64,000 nt of DNA from Peptostreptococcus anaerobius VPI 4330 = DSM 2949 (lineage in GTDB: Bacteria > Bacillota > Clostridia > Peptostreptococcales > Peptostreptococcaceae). Position numbers and translations under genes: made by a program. The stretch covers positions 62,001 through 126,000 of the forward strand of contig NZ_KB906605.1 in NCBI RefSeq assembly GCF_000381525.1, read 5' to 3'. The notes beneath the pieces are model-generated. The model saw only the letters and a program-made list of their open reading frames with translations. It had not been told where the DNA came from and searched no databases. Positions 18,924-28,528 of the stretch are shown one piece after another (position 1 is the stretch's first letter; each line of letters opens with the position of its first letter).

Positions 18924-20336
18924 CTAAAATTGAACTTTCCTTAAAACAGTCCTCATAGAACCGACCAGAAAGAGTGAACCTGCTCCAATAACTAGATTGT
19001 TTTTCTTCGCAAGCGTAGGTTCCTTGCTTTTGTCCACCTTTTTAGCCTTCTTAGAAGATGTCTTTTTATTCTTGACCTTGCTAGCACTATTTCTCTCTTC
19101 TTTAATCTTTTTTTGTAGGTCAAGCGAGTACTTGACAGCATCCTCACTGTTCTCTATACAGATTATGTCATCACAATACATACCAACCCTATATGCAAGC
19201 TCTTCTAGGTCCATAGCCCTAGAGTTGTCTGGTAGGGTCAATATTATGTGGTCAAACTTAGGCGCTAGGAGCTTGACCATAGAGTCAACATCCTTGTCAG
19301 CCAATATACCTAGAACTAAGGTTTTTTCCCAGCTATCATCAAACTGTCTATCCATTTCTTTTGCTAGGGCCTTGGCTCCATCTAGATTATGGCCTCCATC
19401 TAATATATAAAGAGGGCTCTCGCTTACTACCTCAAATCTTGCTGGCCACTTAGTTTTTATGAGACCCTCATATATAGTTTCATCATTTATCTTGTCAAAG
19501 CCAAGCTTGTCCTTGAGATATACTAATACGTTAATGGCCAAAAGGGCATTTCTAGACTGGTATTCACCTACCATCCTAATCTTTATATCCTCATACACCC
19601 TAGTTCCAACCCTACAAGTAAATACCTGGTTATTTAGGTTATACTTGCTAATAACTATAGACTCGTTATCAGTAACCAATATGTCAGCATTATTTTCACT
19701 AGCAACTTTTTTTATTACATCCTCCACTAGCTTGTCCTGACCGTATAGTATTACATGGCCACCTTCTTTTATAATACCAGCCTTCTCCCAAGCTATCTTT
19801 TCTATATCGTCTCCAAGAACCTTGGTATGGTCCTTACTTATTGACGCAATTACACTCACAAGAGACTTGTCTATTACATTTGTGGCATCATACCTACCTC
19901 CTAGTCCTACTTCCAGTACTACAAGGTCTACATTTACCTTTTTGAAATAGTAAAATGCAACGGCTGTGACAACTTCAAATTCTGTAGGATGGTTTAGTCC
20001 ATCACTGACCATAGTCTCTATCTTGTCCCTTACAATTTCAACTGTGTCTGCAAGGTCTTGGTCACCTATATCTATACCACCTACCTTTATCCTCTCATTA
20101 AATCGTTCTAAAAATGGAGATGTGTACAGACCTATCTTATATCCACTCTCGATTAATGAGCTCGCTATAAATGACGAAGTAGATCCCTTACCATTGGTCC
20201 CAGCTACGTGTATAATTTTCAATTCATCCTGGGGATTTCCCAGCCTTTTAAGTAGTTCCCTGATGGTATCTAGACCAAGTACCATACCAAACCTATCTAT
20301 CTTATGTATGTATGCTAATGCTTGTTCGTAATTCAT
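18924..20336 (-). CDS. folC: Folylpolyglutamate/dihydrofolate synthase with Lys-rich insertion
   Basis: FolC adds glutamate to folates and, in bifunctional forms, makes dihydrofolate. The 470-residue product has the P-loop GTNGKGST (46-53), LGLGGRYDATN, the SISKDHTKVLG loop and DGGHNLDGAKA in the C-terminal ligase domain. Most FolC proteins are 420-440 residues. The excess is a hydrophilic stretch at about residues 405-440 (SKVKNKKTSSKKAKKVDKSK) placed before the last strand (NNLVIGAGSLFLVGSMRTVL). AAGGAG precedes the ATG at 20336. It sits alone between two terminators. Confidence 0.94.
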   Translation of the reverse strand: MNYEQALAYIHKIDRFGMVLGLDTIRELLKRLGNPQDELKIIHVAGTNGKGSTSSFIASSLIESGYKIGLYTSPFLERFNERIKVGGIDIGDQDLADTVEIVRDKIETMVSDGLNHPTEFEVVTAVAFYYFKKVNVDLVVLEVGLGGRYDATNVIDKSLVSVIASISKDHTKVLGDDIEKIAWEKAGIIKEGGHVILYGQDKLVEDVIKKVASENNADILVTDNESIVISKYNLNNQVFTCRVGTRVYEDIKIRMVGEYQSRNALLAINVLVYLKDKLGFDKINDETIYEGLIKTKWPARFEVVSESPLYILDGGHNLDGAKALAKEMDRQFDDSWEKTLVLGILADKDVDSMVKLLAPKFDHIILTLPDNSRAMDLEELAYRVGMYCDDIICIENSEDAVKYSLDLQKKIKEERNSASKVKNKKTSSKKAKKVDKSKEPTLAKKNNLVIGAGSLFLVGSMRTVLRKVQF

Positions 20337-20375
20337 TATTTGCTCCTTATCCTTAATCTATATTACTAATTATAC

Positions 20376-20409
20376 TACAAAAGGCCACCCCATTAAACAC
20401 GGGATGACC
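20376..20409 (-). terminator. pepD terminator
   Basis: A nine-pair GGTCATCCC/GGGGTGGCC stem with two G-U wobbles runs into TTTTGT on the minus strand, about 80 bp after the pepD stop. Confidence 0.75.
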
Positions 20410-20486
20410 TATTATAATAAACTTTATTGCAATACTATTTTAATTGTGTATTTGATTATAGTATTCTGATTATACATTAAATACTA

Positions 20487-21917
20487 CTATTTTAAGTTAG
20501 CTAATAATGATTTAGTGAATTTCCAAACTCTTTCAACTGATTCAATACCCATTGATTCAAGTGGTGTATGGGCATCTGTAATGTCTGGTCCGTAGCTTAG
20601 CATATCACAGTTTGGTAGTATTCCCTTTAGAAGACCACACTCAAGTCCTGCATGGATTGAACTTACTTCTGGTTCTTGGCCATACTGAGCCTTGTAAGTT
20701 TCTATTGCTATATCTCTTAATTCAGAGTTAGCATCAAACTGCCAAGCTGGGTAAGCTGCATACTCTCTAGTCTTAACACCCATAACTTCACCAAGAGTGT
20801 TTATTCTATCTAGTATTTCTCTAAGTGAGCTAGTAGCTGCTGAACGAACAGAAGTTGTAAGAACAATCTTTCCATCTTCTTCTGCTATTATAGCGTTATT
20901 TAGAGAAGTCTGTACTAGACCTTCTATATCCTTAGACATATACTGTACTCCATCTGGAAGGATCATTAGGAAGTTGATTATCTTGTCAGATACTTCCTTA
21001 GTGTAAGACTCTTTTACTTCTACCTTATTAACAAGAGCCTTAAAGTCTGGTTCTTCAACCCTGTATTCTTCTGTTAGGTCGGCTACCATTGATTTTATAG
21101 TATCTTCAATAGCAGAGAACTTGTCAGTTACTATGACAGCTTTTGCATAGCTTGGTACAGCATTGTGCTTGATACCACCCTCTATTGAAGCAAGCTTTAT
21201 CTCAGCCTTAACACTGGCCAAAATTCTTGTAAGCATCTTTATAGCATTACCTCTCTGGCAGTCAATTTCAGATCCTGAGTGTCCACCCTTAAGACCTGAT
21301 AATACTATTTCGTATGCTTCAGATGAACTAGCTTCCTTAGCTACATCTATAGTACATTCTATATTTGATCCACCTGAACAAGATACAAGGAATATTCCCT
21401 CTTCTTCTGTATCTAGGTTAAGTAGTCTTGTTCCACTTAGGTGGTCAGCTGTAAGAGCCATAGCCCCATCCATACCTGTTTCTTCGTTAGTTGTTATCAA
21501 TAACTCGATTGGTGGATGTGGAATATCATCTGCATCAAGTATAGCTAGTCCATATGCTACTGCTATACCATCATCTCCACCTAGAGTTGTATTATTGGCT
21601 CTTATTCTATCTCCATCTATTACCATTTCAATCGGATCAGTGTCAAAGTTGTGGTCAGAACCGTCAGCCTTTACACATACCATATCCATATGTCCCTGGA
21701 TTATTAGAGTCTGTGAGTTTTCATAACCTGGTGTTCCAGGCTTCTTTATTATTACATTTAATATCTCATCCTGGTAAACTTCAAGATTTCTATCCTTGGC
21801 GAATTTTACTAAGAAGTCACTTACTTCTTTTTCTTTTCCTGAACTTCTTGGATGCTGATTCAATTCATAAAACCACTTAAATACTTCCTTTGGTTCAAGA
21901 TTGCTTAAATTATTCAT
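20487..21917 (-). CDS. pepD: Aminoacyl-histidine dipeptidase (PepD, M20 family)
   Basis: PepD is a zinc dipeptidase that cleaves Xaa-His and other dipeptides in the cytoplasm, feeding amino acids to fermentation. The 476-residue product has the M20 metal motifs: QGHMDMVC (first His and Asp), GGDDGIAVA (bridging Asp), TTNEETGMDGA (catalytic Glu pair), LNLDTEEEG and the late SIHAGLECG. The central lid domain lies between about 185 and 380. AGGAGG lies 6 nt before the ATG at 21917. It is monocistronic with its own terminator. Confidence 0.94.
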   Translation of the reverse strand: MNNLSNLEPKEVFKWFYELNQHPRSSGKEKEVSDFLVKFAKDRNLEVYQDEILNVIIKKPGTPGYENSQTLIIQGHMDMVCVKADGSDHNFDTDPIEMVIDGDRIRANNTTLGGDDGIAVAYGLAILDADDIPHPPIELLITTNEETGMDGAMALTADHLSGTRLLNLDTEEEGIFLVSCSGGSNIECTIDVAKEASSSEAYEIVLSGLKGGHSGSEIDCQRGNAIKMLTRILASVKAEIKLASIEGGIKHNAVPSYAKAVIVTDKFSAIEDTIKSMVADLTEEYRVEEPDFKALVNKVEVKESYTKEVSDKIINFLMILPDGVQYMSKDIEGLVQTSLNNAIIAEEDGKIVLTTSVRSAATSSLREILDRINTLGEVMGVKTREYAAYPAWQFDANSELRDIAIETYKAQYGQEPEVSSIHAGLECGLLKGILPNCDMLSYGPDITDAHTPLESMGIESVERVWKFTKSLLANLK

Positions 21918-22067
21918 GTGTTTTCCTCCTGAATGATAAATTTTTTAATTGATATTCCTTAATTTATTAATTAAAGAGTAATTGTTTTCCCAATTATAAT
22001 ACTACTCCATTTAATGACTAATTTCAATATTTTTCCTAGAATTTAGTAAATACTGAATATTATTTTT

Positions 22068-22694
22068 TTAGAAAAGAGCATCTTTTACCCTAGAGACAAA
22101 ATCATCTATATGTTCTCTAGAATATCTCTCTGCCTTGTCTTCATCACCCTCTTCCATAGCCTCTACAATTTTACTAAATGTCCTAATGAAAATAGTAACA
22201 TCAGTAAAGTATTCATTACAGTAATGCCATAGCCTCTCAGTATGTATGTGTAATGAACCAAGCAAAGATTTTAACCATGGATTTCCACAAGCATCGATTA
22301 CTATTGTGTGGAACTCTTCATCAAGGTCAATGGCCTTTTGATAGTCATCGTCAGCGGCCAATTTTTCAAGTTCACCAGTTATGAACTTAAGTCTTTCAAT
22401 GTCCATCTTACTTATTCTAGACACAGCTTCTCTTGTAGCCATAGGATCCAGTACCCTAGTAAGATCAAACAAGGACCTCATATTTGTAAAATCAATAAAG
22501 GATACCTGTACTCCATATCTAGGTACAATCTTTAGGAGCATATCCATCTCTAGTCTCTGAAAAGCACTCCTTACAGGTGTTCTTGAAATATCGAATTCCT
22601 TAGATATTTCTATTTCATTCAGTACCTGTCCTGGTTTATACTCATTTTTAACTATTCTTTTCTTTAATTCTTCATAGATATCTACTTTTTTCAT
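22068..22694 (-). CDS. GntR-family regulator, FadR subfamily (FCD domain)
   Basis: The 208-residue protein has a winged-helix GntR domain at residues 1-65 (LNEIEISKEFDISRTPVRSAFQRLEMDMLL). An all-helical FCD effector domain follows (DLDEEFHTIVIDACGN, and late RYSREHIDDF), with the Asp/His residues that usually bind a metal. FCD regulators commonly sense carboxylic acids such as lactate, gluconate or amino-acid derivatives. The ligand and targets here cannot be read from the sequence. GGTGAAGAGG precedes the ATG at 22694. No partner gene lies next to it in the same direction. Confidence 0.88.
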   Translation of the reverse strand: MKKVDIYEELKKRIVKNEYKPGQVLNEIEISKEFDISRTPVRSAFQRLEMDMLLKIVPRYGVQVSFIDFTNMRSLFDLTRVLDPMATREAVSRISKMDIERLKFITGELEKLAADDDYQKAIDLDEEFHTIVIDACGNPWLKSLLGSLHIHTERLWHYCNEYFTDVTIFIRTFSKIVEAMEEGDEDKAERYSREHIDDFVSRVKDALF

Positions 22695-22815
22695 TCCTCT
22701 TCACCCCATTTTTTAACAACAACATATAATTACATTTTTCATATTTATACAAATTATATTATAATATGTTTTTTTGTGAAGTACAACACCATCTTGTTTA
22801 ATTTTCACATATTAT

Positions 22816-22842
22816 AAAAGGACGACATAAGTGTCGTCCTTT
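22816..22842 (-). terminator. valS terminator
   Basis: A strong stem (AAGGACGAC/GTCGTCCTT and inner pairs) with T-rich flanks lies about 110 bp after the valS stop. The 256-bp gap between valS and the GntR gene otherwise shows nothing. Confidence 0.85.
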
Positions 22843-22951
22843 AGTATATTAGCTATTATTAGACTAGGTCTAATTAAAAAACTGTACTTTAGTTAATATA
22901 GGTGTATCTTTAAATCAATATGTAGGTTACACTTAAATTGATAGTCCTATA

Positions 22952-25603
22952 TTATTTAAGCTTAGCCAGTCTTTCTTCTATTGTTTTAAGTATTTCCTCA
23001 AACTTTTCCTTCTTAGCCTTTTCTTCTTCAACAAGTTTTTCAGGTGCCTTGTTCATAAATCCAGGATTGTTTAGCTTACCTTCAACTCTTTTGATTTCAG
23101 AAATAGCTTTTTTCTTTTCTTTCTCTAGTCTTTCCTTCTCTTTTTCAAAGTCTACTAGTTCATCAAGTGGTATAAACAGCTCAACTCCATCTATAACTAC
23201 AGATACTGCATCTTCAGGAATTCCAGACTTGTCTTTCTGTATTTCAACTTCTGAGGCAGATGCCAGTGACTTAAAGTAGTCCTTACCGTCTTCCATAGCA
23301 TCAATCTTTTCATCAGTTGGTACTATTAATATTTTAGCCTTCTTTGAAGGTGGAACATTCATCTCTGTTCTGACATTTCTTACCTTCCTTATAGCCTCCA
23401 TTATTAGGTCCATCTTTTCTTCTTCTACCTGCATATTGTCAGCTTCATCGTAGTGAGGGTAGTCAGCTGTGATGATTAGGCCCTCAACTGTTGGTAGGTA
23501 TGAGTAGATTTCTTCTGTTATAAATGGTATAAATGGATGAAGTAGCTTTAATATCTTTTCTAGAACATATGTCAATGTGTATAGGGCTGCCCTCTTAGCA
23601 TCTCTATCATCTCCATATAGTCTAGGTTTTACTATTTCTATATACCAGTCACAGTATTCTGACCAAGTAAATTCATATGACTTCTGTAGGGCTATTCCTA
23701 GCTCAAACTTGTCCATATTAGTATTCACTTCGTCTACTATCCTATTAGCTCTTGATATGATCCACTTGTCAGCAAGTGTCAAGTCTTTTTCAACTGCCTC
23801 TCTTGTAAGGCCATCAAGTAGGCTTTCATCTTCAAGATTCATAAATACAAACCTAGATGCATTCCATAGTTTGTTGTTGAAGTTTCTAGCAAACTCAACT
23901 CTCTCCATATAGAATCTCATATCGTTACCTGGTGAGTTACCTGTTATTAGGGTAAATCTTAGGGCGTCTGCACCAAATTGGTCTATTATCTCAAGTGGGT
24001 CTATACCATTGCCCAGTGACTTGGACATCTTCCTACCCTCTGAATCCCTTACTAGACCGTGGATTAGGACGTGTTCAAATGGCTTGTCATTCATACAGAA
24101 CATTGAAGAAAATGCCATCCTTACTACCCAGAAGAATATGATGTCATATCCTGTTACAAGTACACTTGTTGGGAAGTAGTAGTCTAGCTCTTCACTCTTT
24201 TCTGGCCAACCTAGTGTCTCAAATGGCCATAATCCTGATGAGAACCAAGTATCTAGGACGTCTTCATCCTGCTTGATATTGTTTGAATGACACTTAGGAC
24301 ACTCATGTGGTGCCTCTTCTGCAACTATCAATTCACCACAATCCTGGCAATAGTAGGCAGGTATTTGGTGCCCCCACCATAACTGTCTAGAAACACACCA
24401 GTCTCTTATATTTTCTAACCACTGTAGGTAAGTCTTGTCAAACTTTTCTGGAACAAACTTTAGTTCCTTGTTCTTTAGTATTTCTATTGCTGGCTTGGCA
24501 AGCTCATCCATCTTTACAAACCACTGTAGTGATAGTCTAGGCTCTATTGTTGTATGACATCTGTAGCAAGTACCAACAGCATGGTCGTGCTTTTTGATAC
24601 CTATTAGGTAGCCTGCCTCATCAAGGTCTGCCACTAAGGCTTTTCTGCATTCGTACCTATCCATGCCAACATACTTACCAGCTAGGTCATTCATTGTGGC
24701 ATCATCATTCATTACGTTTATTTCTTCTAGTCCATGTCTCTTACCAACCTCAAAGTCATTAGGGTCATGGGCTGGAGTCATCTTAACTGCACCTGTTCCA
24801 AATTCCTTGTCTACATATTCGTCGGCAACTATAGGAAGCTCTCTTCCTACAAGCGGTAAAACTGCAATCTTTCCAACTAAGTGAGTGTATCTCTCATCTT
24901 CTGGGTGAACCGCTACACCTGAGTCACCTAATAAAGTCTCCGGTCTAGTAGTTGCTATTTCTAGGAACTCATCAGAATCCTTGATTGGGTACTTTATATG
25001 CCAGAAATTACCTTCCTGGTCCTCATGTTCAACCTCTGCATCAGAAAGTGTAGTCTTACATGATGGACACCAGTTTATAATCCTGTTACCCCTATAGATA
25101 TGACCTTCTTCATATAACTTTACAAAGAACTTAGTTACTGCCCTATTACATCCCTCGTCCATTGTAAATCTTTCCCTATCCCAGTCACAAGATGCACCAA
25201 GCTTCTTTACCTGGTTTACTATCTTGCCACCGAATTCGTCCTTCCACTTCCAGGCTTCCTTTAGGAATTCCTGTCTTCCGAACTCGTACTTAGACTTGCC
25301 TGTTTCCTTCTTGATCCTGTCTACTACCTTTACCTCTGTAGCTATAGATGCATGGTCTGTGCCCGGTATCCATAGGGATTCAAAACCATCCATCCTCTTC
25401 CACCTGATAAGAGTATCCTGTAGTGTATCATCTAAGGCATGACCCATGTGTAGCTGACCTGTGATATTTGGTGGCGGCATCACTATAGTAAATGGCTTCT
25501 TGTCCTTGTTGACACTTGACTTGAAACAACCCTTGTCCTGCCAGTCCTGGTAGATCCTAGATTCAAAATCCTTGGGATCATAATTCTTTGGTAAATTCTC
25601 CAT
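22952..25603 (-). CDS. valS: Valyl-tRNA synthetase
   Basis: ValS charges tRNA(Val) and edits threonine. The 883-residue product has the class I signature HMGH within PPPNITGQLHMGHALDDT (about residues 43-60), the CP1 editing domain with TTRPETLLGDSGVAVHPEDERY, and KMSKS (about 525-529). The anticodon-binding helical domain follows, and a C-terminal coiled-coil arm (VDFEKEKERLEKEKKKAISE) is characteristic of ValS. AAGGAGG precedes the ATG at 25603. Expression is controlled by the T-box leader directly upstream. Length and domain order are normal. Confidence 0.98.
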   Translation of the reverse strand: MENLPKNYDPKDFESRIYQDWQDKGCFKSSVNKDKKPFTIVMPPPNITGQLHMGHALDDTLQDTLIRWKRMDGFESLWIPGTDHASIATEVKVVDRIKKETGKSKYEFGRQEFLKEAWKWKDEFGGKIVNQVKKLGASCDWDRERFTMDEGCNRAVTKFFVKLYEEGHIYRGNRIINWCPSCKTTLSDAEVEHEDQEGNFWHIKYPIKDSDEFLEIATTRPETLLGDSGVAVHPEDERYTHLVGKIAVLPLVGRELPIVADEYVDKEFGTGAVKMTPAHDPNDFEVGKRHGLEEINVMNDDATMNDLAGKYVGMDRYECRKALVADLDEAGYLIGIKKHDHAVGTCYRCHTTIEPRLSLQWFVKMDELAKPAIEILKNKELKFVPEKFDKTYLQWLENIRDWCVSRQLWWGHQIPAYYCQDCGELIVAEEAPHECPKCHSNNIKQDEDVLDTWFSSGLWPFETLGWPEKSEELDYYFPTSVLVTGYDIIFFWVVRMAFSSMFCMNDKPFEHVLIHGLVRDSEGRKMSKSLGNGIDPLEIIDQFGADALRFTLITGNSPGNDMRFYMERVEFARNFNNKLWNASRFVFMNLEDESLLDGLTREAVEKDLTLADKWIISRANRIVDEVNTNMDKFELGIALQKSYEFTWSEYCDWYIEIVKPRLYGDDRDAKRAALYTLTYVLEKILKLLHPFIPFITEEIYSYLPTVEGLIITADYPHYDEADNMQVEEEKMDLIMEAIRKVRNVRTEMNVPPSKKAKILIVPTDEKIDAMEDGKDYFKSLASASEVEIQKDKSGIPEDAVSVVIDGVELFIPLDELVDFEKEKERLEKEKKKAISEIKRVEGKLNNPGFMNKAPEKLVEEEKAKKEKFEEILKTIEERLAKLK

Positions 25604-25650
25604 AATTAACCTCCTTACAATCTGTTAACAATAAATATAATTCCTGAAAA

Positions 25651-26001
25651 TAAAAAATGCCCTTCATCCTAAAAAGGACGAAAAGCTCGCGTTACCACCT
25701 TAATTCCGAGAAAATTTCTCGGCACTCAATATCCTTAACGTGGATAAACCGTACCCTGCTAAATTGACTAGATAAACCGTCAATAATAATAACTATACAA
25801 ATCTCCTAGATCATCGACTAGGCAAATCTCTAAAATTCACGTCAACATTAACAAAGTATGCTCCAAAGCTACCTTCGATACATTCAGTTAAGGACCTTGC
25901 ACCCCTAGTCCTCTCTCTGTAAACATCCTTATACCTACTCCTCTTCTTCACAGCATGTACTTATTTATATTTGATATCAACTAAACTTTATTAGCTGATT
26001 A
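25651..26001 (-). ncRNA. Valine T-box leader of valS
   Basis: Read leftwards from the promoter near 26010, the leader has a Stem I region with AGAGAG and GGGGTGCAAGG. The specifier is GTA at 25870-25872, in the context GAAG-GTA-GCTT. The T-box core AAGGTGGTAACGCG (25688-25701) follows. The terminator stem at 25659-25686 runs into T6 at 25651-25658. The GTA codon is valine, matching the downstream gene. Uncharged tRNA(Val) would favour the antiterminator. Confidence 0.93.
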
Positions 26002-26007
26002 ACAAAA

Positions 26008-26036
26008 ATTATATACTAAAAAAAGTTTTTTTGCAA
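26008..26036 (-). promoter_or_regulatory. valS leader promoter
   Basis: TTGCAA (26031-26036) and TATAAT (26008-26013) on the minus strand are spaced 17 bp apart. Between here and the hydrogenase gene (26037-26497) only AT-rich DNA is seen; it must hold the rightward promoter. Confidence 0.7.
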
Positions 26037-26497
26037 CTAATTAAGGTCCTAATTTCAAAAAATATTTTTTTGTCTATATTAATCTTCGTAAAAACATCAA
26101 TCAAACCTTGCTCAATTGAAAATACACTTGGTATTTTAGTCCCTAACTGCTAGTATAAAAACACTAAATTAATATAATATTCTGAATAGTTTATTTTGCC
26201 TATATGCTAGTATTTTAAATACTTATAAGACTCGGTATCAATAATATATATACTTAAATTTTATCATGGATAATTTCTTTTTTCTATTTATTTCCAAGAG
26301 ATAATATGTTATACTTTCTCTATACAAGAAGACAAATTTTTGTACAAAATATTAACATATAGTCAAGTTTTTGCCAATCTTTATTTTTGTCTTTTGTTGG
26401 CAGGGCTAATACCTATGTTTCGTTGATAAAATTTGTTTTTAACTAATATTACTAAAATGTATATACTAATTACTATTTTTTATTAAGGAGTACTACT

Positions 26498-28045
26498 ATG
26501 AGTTTTAAAGGCATTTACACAGCTATTAACAAGGTTAGACGTGATGTCTTCACTGAAGTTGCAAAATTTGCATACGAAGATATCCATGATTTCAGTAAGC
26601 TTGAACAGATACCTTACCAGATAATACCTGGTGAAATCGCAACGCACAGAGAAAGTATATTCTTGGAAAGAGCAATCGTTGGAGAACGTATAAGACTTGC
26701 TATGGGTCTACCGCTTAGAAAAATCAACGAACACGCTGCCCTTTCAACAGGGATTACTGAAGAAACAGTTAACAATAATATATACAAGGCGCCATTTGTA
26801 AATATAATCAAGTTTGCATGTAATTCATGTCCAGACAATGAATTTTTTACAACTAACACATGTCGTGGATGTCTAGCACGTCCATGTGTAGAGGTCTGTC
26901 CAAAAAATGCTATTTCCATGGTAAACGGCAAGTCATTTATAGATCAGGAAAAATGTATCAAGTGTGGCAGATGTAAGTCTTCCTGTCCATATGGGGCCAT
27001 AGCAAAGCTTGAAAGACCTTGTGCTAATGCTTGTGGTATGGATGCCATAACATCAGACAAGTACGGAAGAGCAAAAATAGACTATGACAAGTGTGTATCA
27101 TGTGGACTTTGTATGTCTTCCTGTCCATTCGGTGCAATATCTGATAAGACACAGATTTACCAACTAATCAAGGAAATGAAATCAGGAAGCAAGGTAATAG
27201 CAGAAATAGCTCCAGCTTTTGCAGGTCAGTTCGGACCTAAAGTTACACCTGAAAAGTTAAGAGTTGCCATGATAGAACTTGGATTCTTTGATGTTGTTGA
27301 AGTTGCTATAGGTGCAGACCTATGTACTATAGAAGAAGCAGAAGACTTCTTATCAAAGGTTCCTGAAAAACTAGACTTTATGGCTACATCGTGCTGTCCA
27401 GCTTGGTCAGTAATGGCCAAAAAGCAGTTCCCTGAGTTCAAGGAAAATATATCAATGGCAATGACTCCAATGGTATTGTCAGCTAGGTTTATAAAACAGG
27501 CCCATCCAGACTCAAAGGTTGTATTTATAGGACCATGTGTTGCCAAGAAATCTGAAGCAACTAGAAAATCAGTAAAGAGCCACGTTGATTACGTACTTAC
27601 ATTTGAAGAAGTAATGGGTATGTTTGAAGCTAAGGGTATCAACCTAGAAGAAATGGTTCCAGATAAGGAAGTAAACTACGGAACAGGAGCTGGACGTGGA
27701 TTTGCGGTATCAGGTGGAGTTGCCAATGCAGTACTTGACGTAATCAAGAAAGAACACCCTGATATGGAAGTACCTATAGATAGCGCTGATGGCCTAAAAG
27801 ACTGTAAAAAGATGCTAATGCTAGCCAAGGCAGGTAAGAGAAATGGATACCTACTAGAAGGAATGGCATGTCCAGGAGGATGTGTTGCCGGAACAGGAAC
27901 AATCCAGCCAGTTGCCAAGTCAACAGCTACAGTAAATACTTACAAGAAAAAAGCTGATAAAGTAACAGCAGACGAAAGTAAATTCGCCCCACAATTAGCC
28001 AAACTAGACGATTCATGGTTTAACGACTGGGATATAGAAAAATAA
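26498..28045 (+). CDS. [FeFe] hydrogenase-like protein (monomeric, multi-ferredoxin)
   Basis: The 515-residue protein joins several [4Fe-4S] ferredoxin motifs to an [FeFe]-hydrogenase H-cluster domain. The N-terminal third holds CNSCPDN, CRGCLARPCVEVCP, CIKCGRCKSSCP, and later CVSCGLCMSSCP. The H-cluster motifs are TSCCPAW, GPCVAKKSEA (in place of the MPCxxK of standard group A enzymes) and EGMACPGGCVAGTG. The lack of MPC suggests the group B class, whose physiological direction is poorly known. No maturase (HydEFG) or diaphorase subunit is adjacent, so it likely uses free ferredoxin. AAGGAG lies before the ATG at 26498, and a strong terminator follows. Confidence 0.9.
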   Translation: MSFKGIYTAINKVRRDVFTEVAKFAYEDIHDFSKLEQIPYQIIPGEIATHRESIFLERAIVGERIRLAMGLPLRKINEHAALSTGITEETVNNNIYKAPFVNIIKFACNSCPDNEFFTTNTCRGCLARPCVEVCPKNAISMVNGKSFIDQEKCIKCGRCKSSCPYGAIAKLERPCANACGMDAITSDKYGRAKIDYDKCVSCGLCMSSCPFGAISDKTQIYQLIKEMKSGSKVIAEIAPAFAGQFGPKVTPEKLRVAMIELGFFDVVEVAIGADLCTIEEAEDFLSKVPEKLDFMATSCCPAWSVMAKKQFPEFKENISMAMTPMVLSARFIKQAHPDSKVVFIGPCVAKKSEATRKSVKSHVDYVLTFEEVMGMFEAKGINLEEMVPDKEVNYGTGAGRGFAVSGGVANAVLDVIKKEHPDMEVPIDSADGLKDCKKMLMLAKAGKRNGYLLEGMACPGGCVAGTGTIQPVAKSTATVNTYKKKADKVTADESKFAPQLAKLDDSWFNDWDIEK

Positions 28046-28091
28046 GCTAAACAATAGCTGAGAATATATAAATTCGTACCATATAAATTTT

Positions 28092-28128
28092 GAGGGCAGG
28101 ACCTGTAAGGATTCCTACCCTCTTTTTT
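28092..28128 (+). terminator. Terminator of the hydrogenase-like gene
   Basis: GAGGGCAGGA (28092-28101) pairs with TCCTACCCTC (28113-28122) and is followed by T6. Confidence 0.92.
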
Positions 28129-28278
28129 ATTCGATAAAATACTTAAAGTTCAATATGAAGACAAGCTATTAAAGGCGACCTGACGCAAAGCGTATTGAGC
28201 CTTCGATTGTCAAATATATAAACTTTAAAGTTCTTTGAATTGATTACAGAAATAGATTTCTATGCCTTAGCTCACATT

Positions 28279-28521
28279 TTATAAATTCTTGCAGTCACCC
28301 ACAAATTCAAATCTATACTCCTGCTCTATCTCCGGATACTTTTCTCTATCAACCCTACTCATAAACATTTCATAGGGCCTAATATATGTAGAAAAATCAT
28401 CGTACAACTTCTGATAGACTACGAACTTCTCTCCTGTCTCACTGTGAATTGCAATATCCTTTACATAATAGGGCATCCCCTTAAAGTGCCTATATAGGCC
28501 TCCTATCACTAATTCTCTCAT
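28279..28521 (-). CDS. DUF1653 family protein
   Basis: The 80-residue product fits DUF1653: YRHFKGMPYYVKDIAIHSETGEKFVVYQ, then YIRPYEMFMSRVD. The family forms a small beta-barrel-like domain of unknown function, often a stand-alone gene in Firmicutes. The ATG at 28521 lies seven bases after the stop of the ABC-F gene, and the ribosome site AGGTGA spans that junction, so the two are in one transcript and probably coupled. No catalytic residues can be assigned. Confidence 0.87.
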   Translation of the reverse strand: MRELVIGGLYRHFKGMPYYVKDIAIHSETGEKFVVYQKLYDDFSTYIRPYEMFMSRVDREKYPEIEQEYRFEFVGDCKNL

Positions 28522-28528
28522 AGGTCAC

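Noticed and set aside
26370-26404. TGCCAA/TTGGCA inverted repeat upstream of the hydrogenase-like gene.
   Set aside because: The 6-bp arms are about 22 bp apart in AT-rich DNA and match no regulator pattern I know; chance is likely.
28178-28215. GACGCAAAGC flanked by AAAGGC and GCCTT, resembling part of a c-di-GMP-I (GEMM) riboswitch.
   Set aside because: The GAAA-capped P1b hairpin and most of the conserved core are missing, and on that strand it lies downstream of a terminator and antisense to the following genes. A covariance search would settle it.
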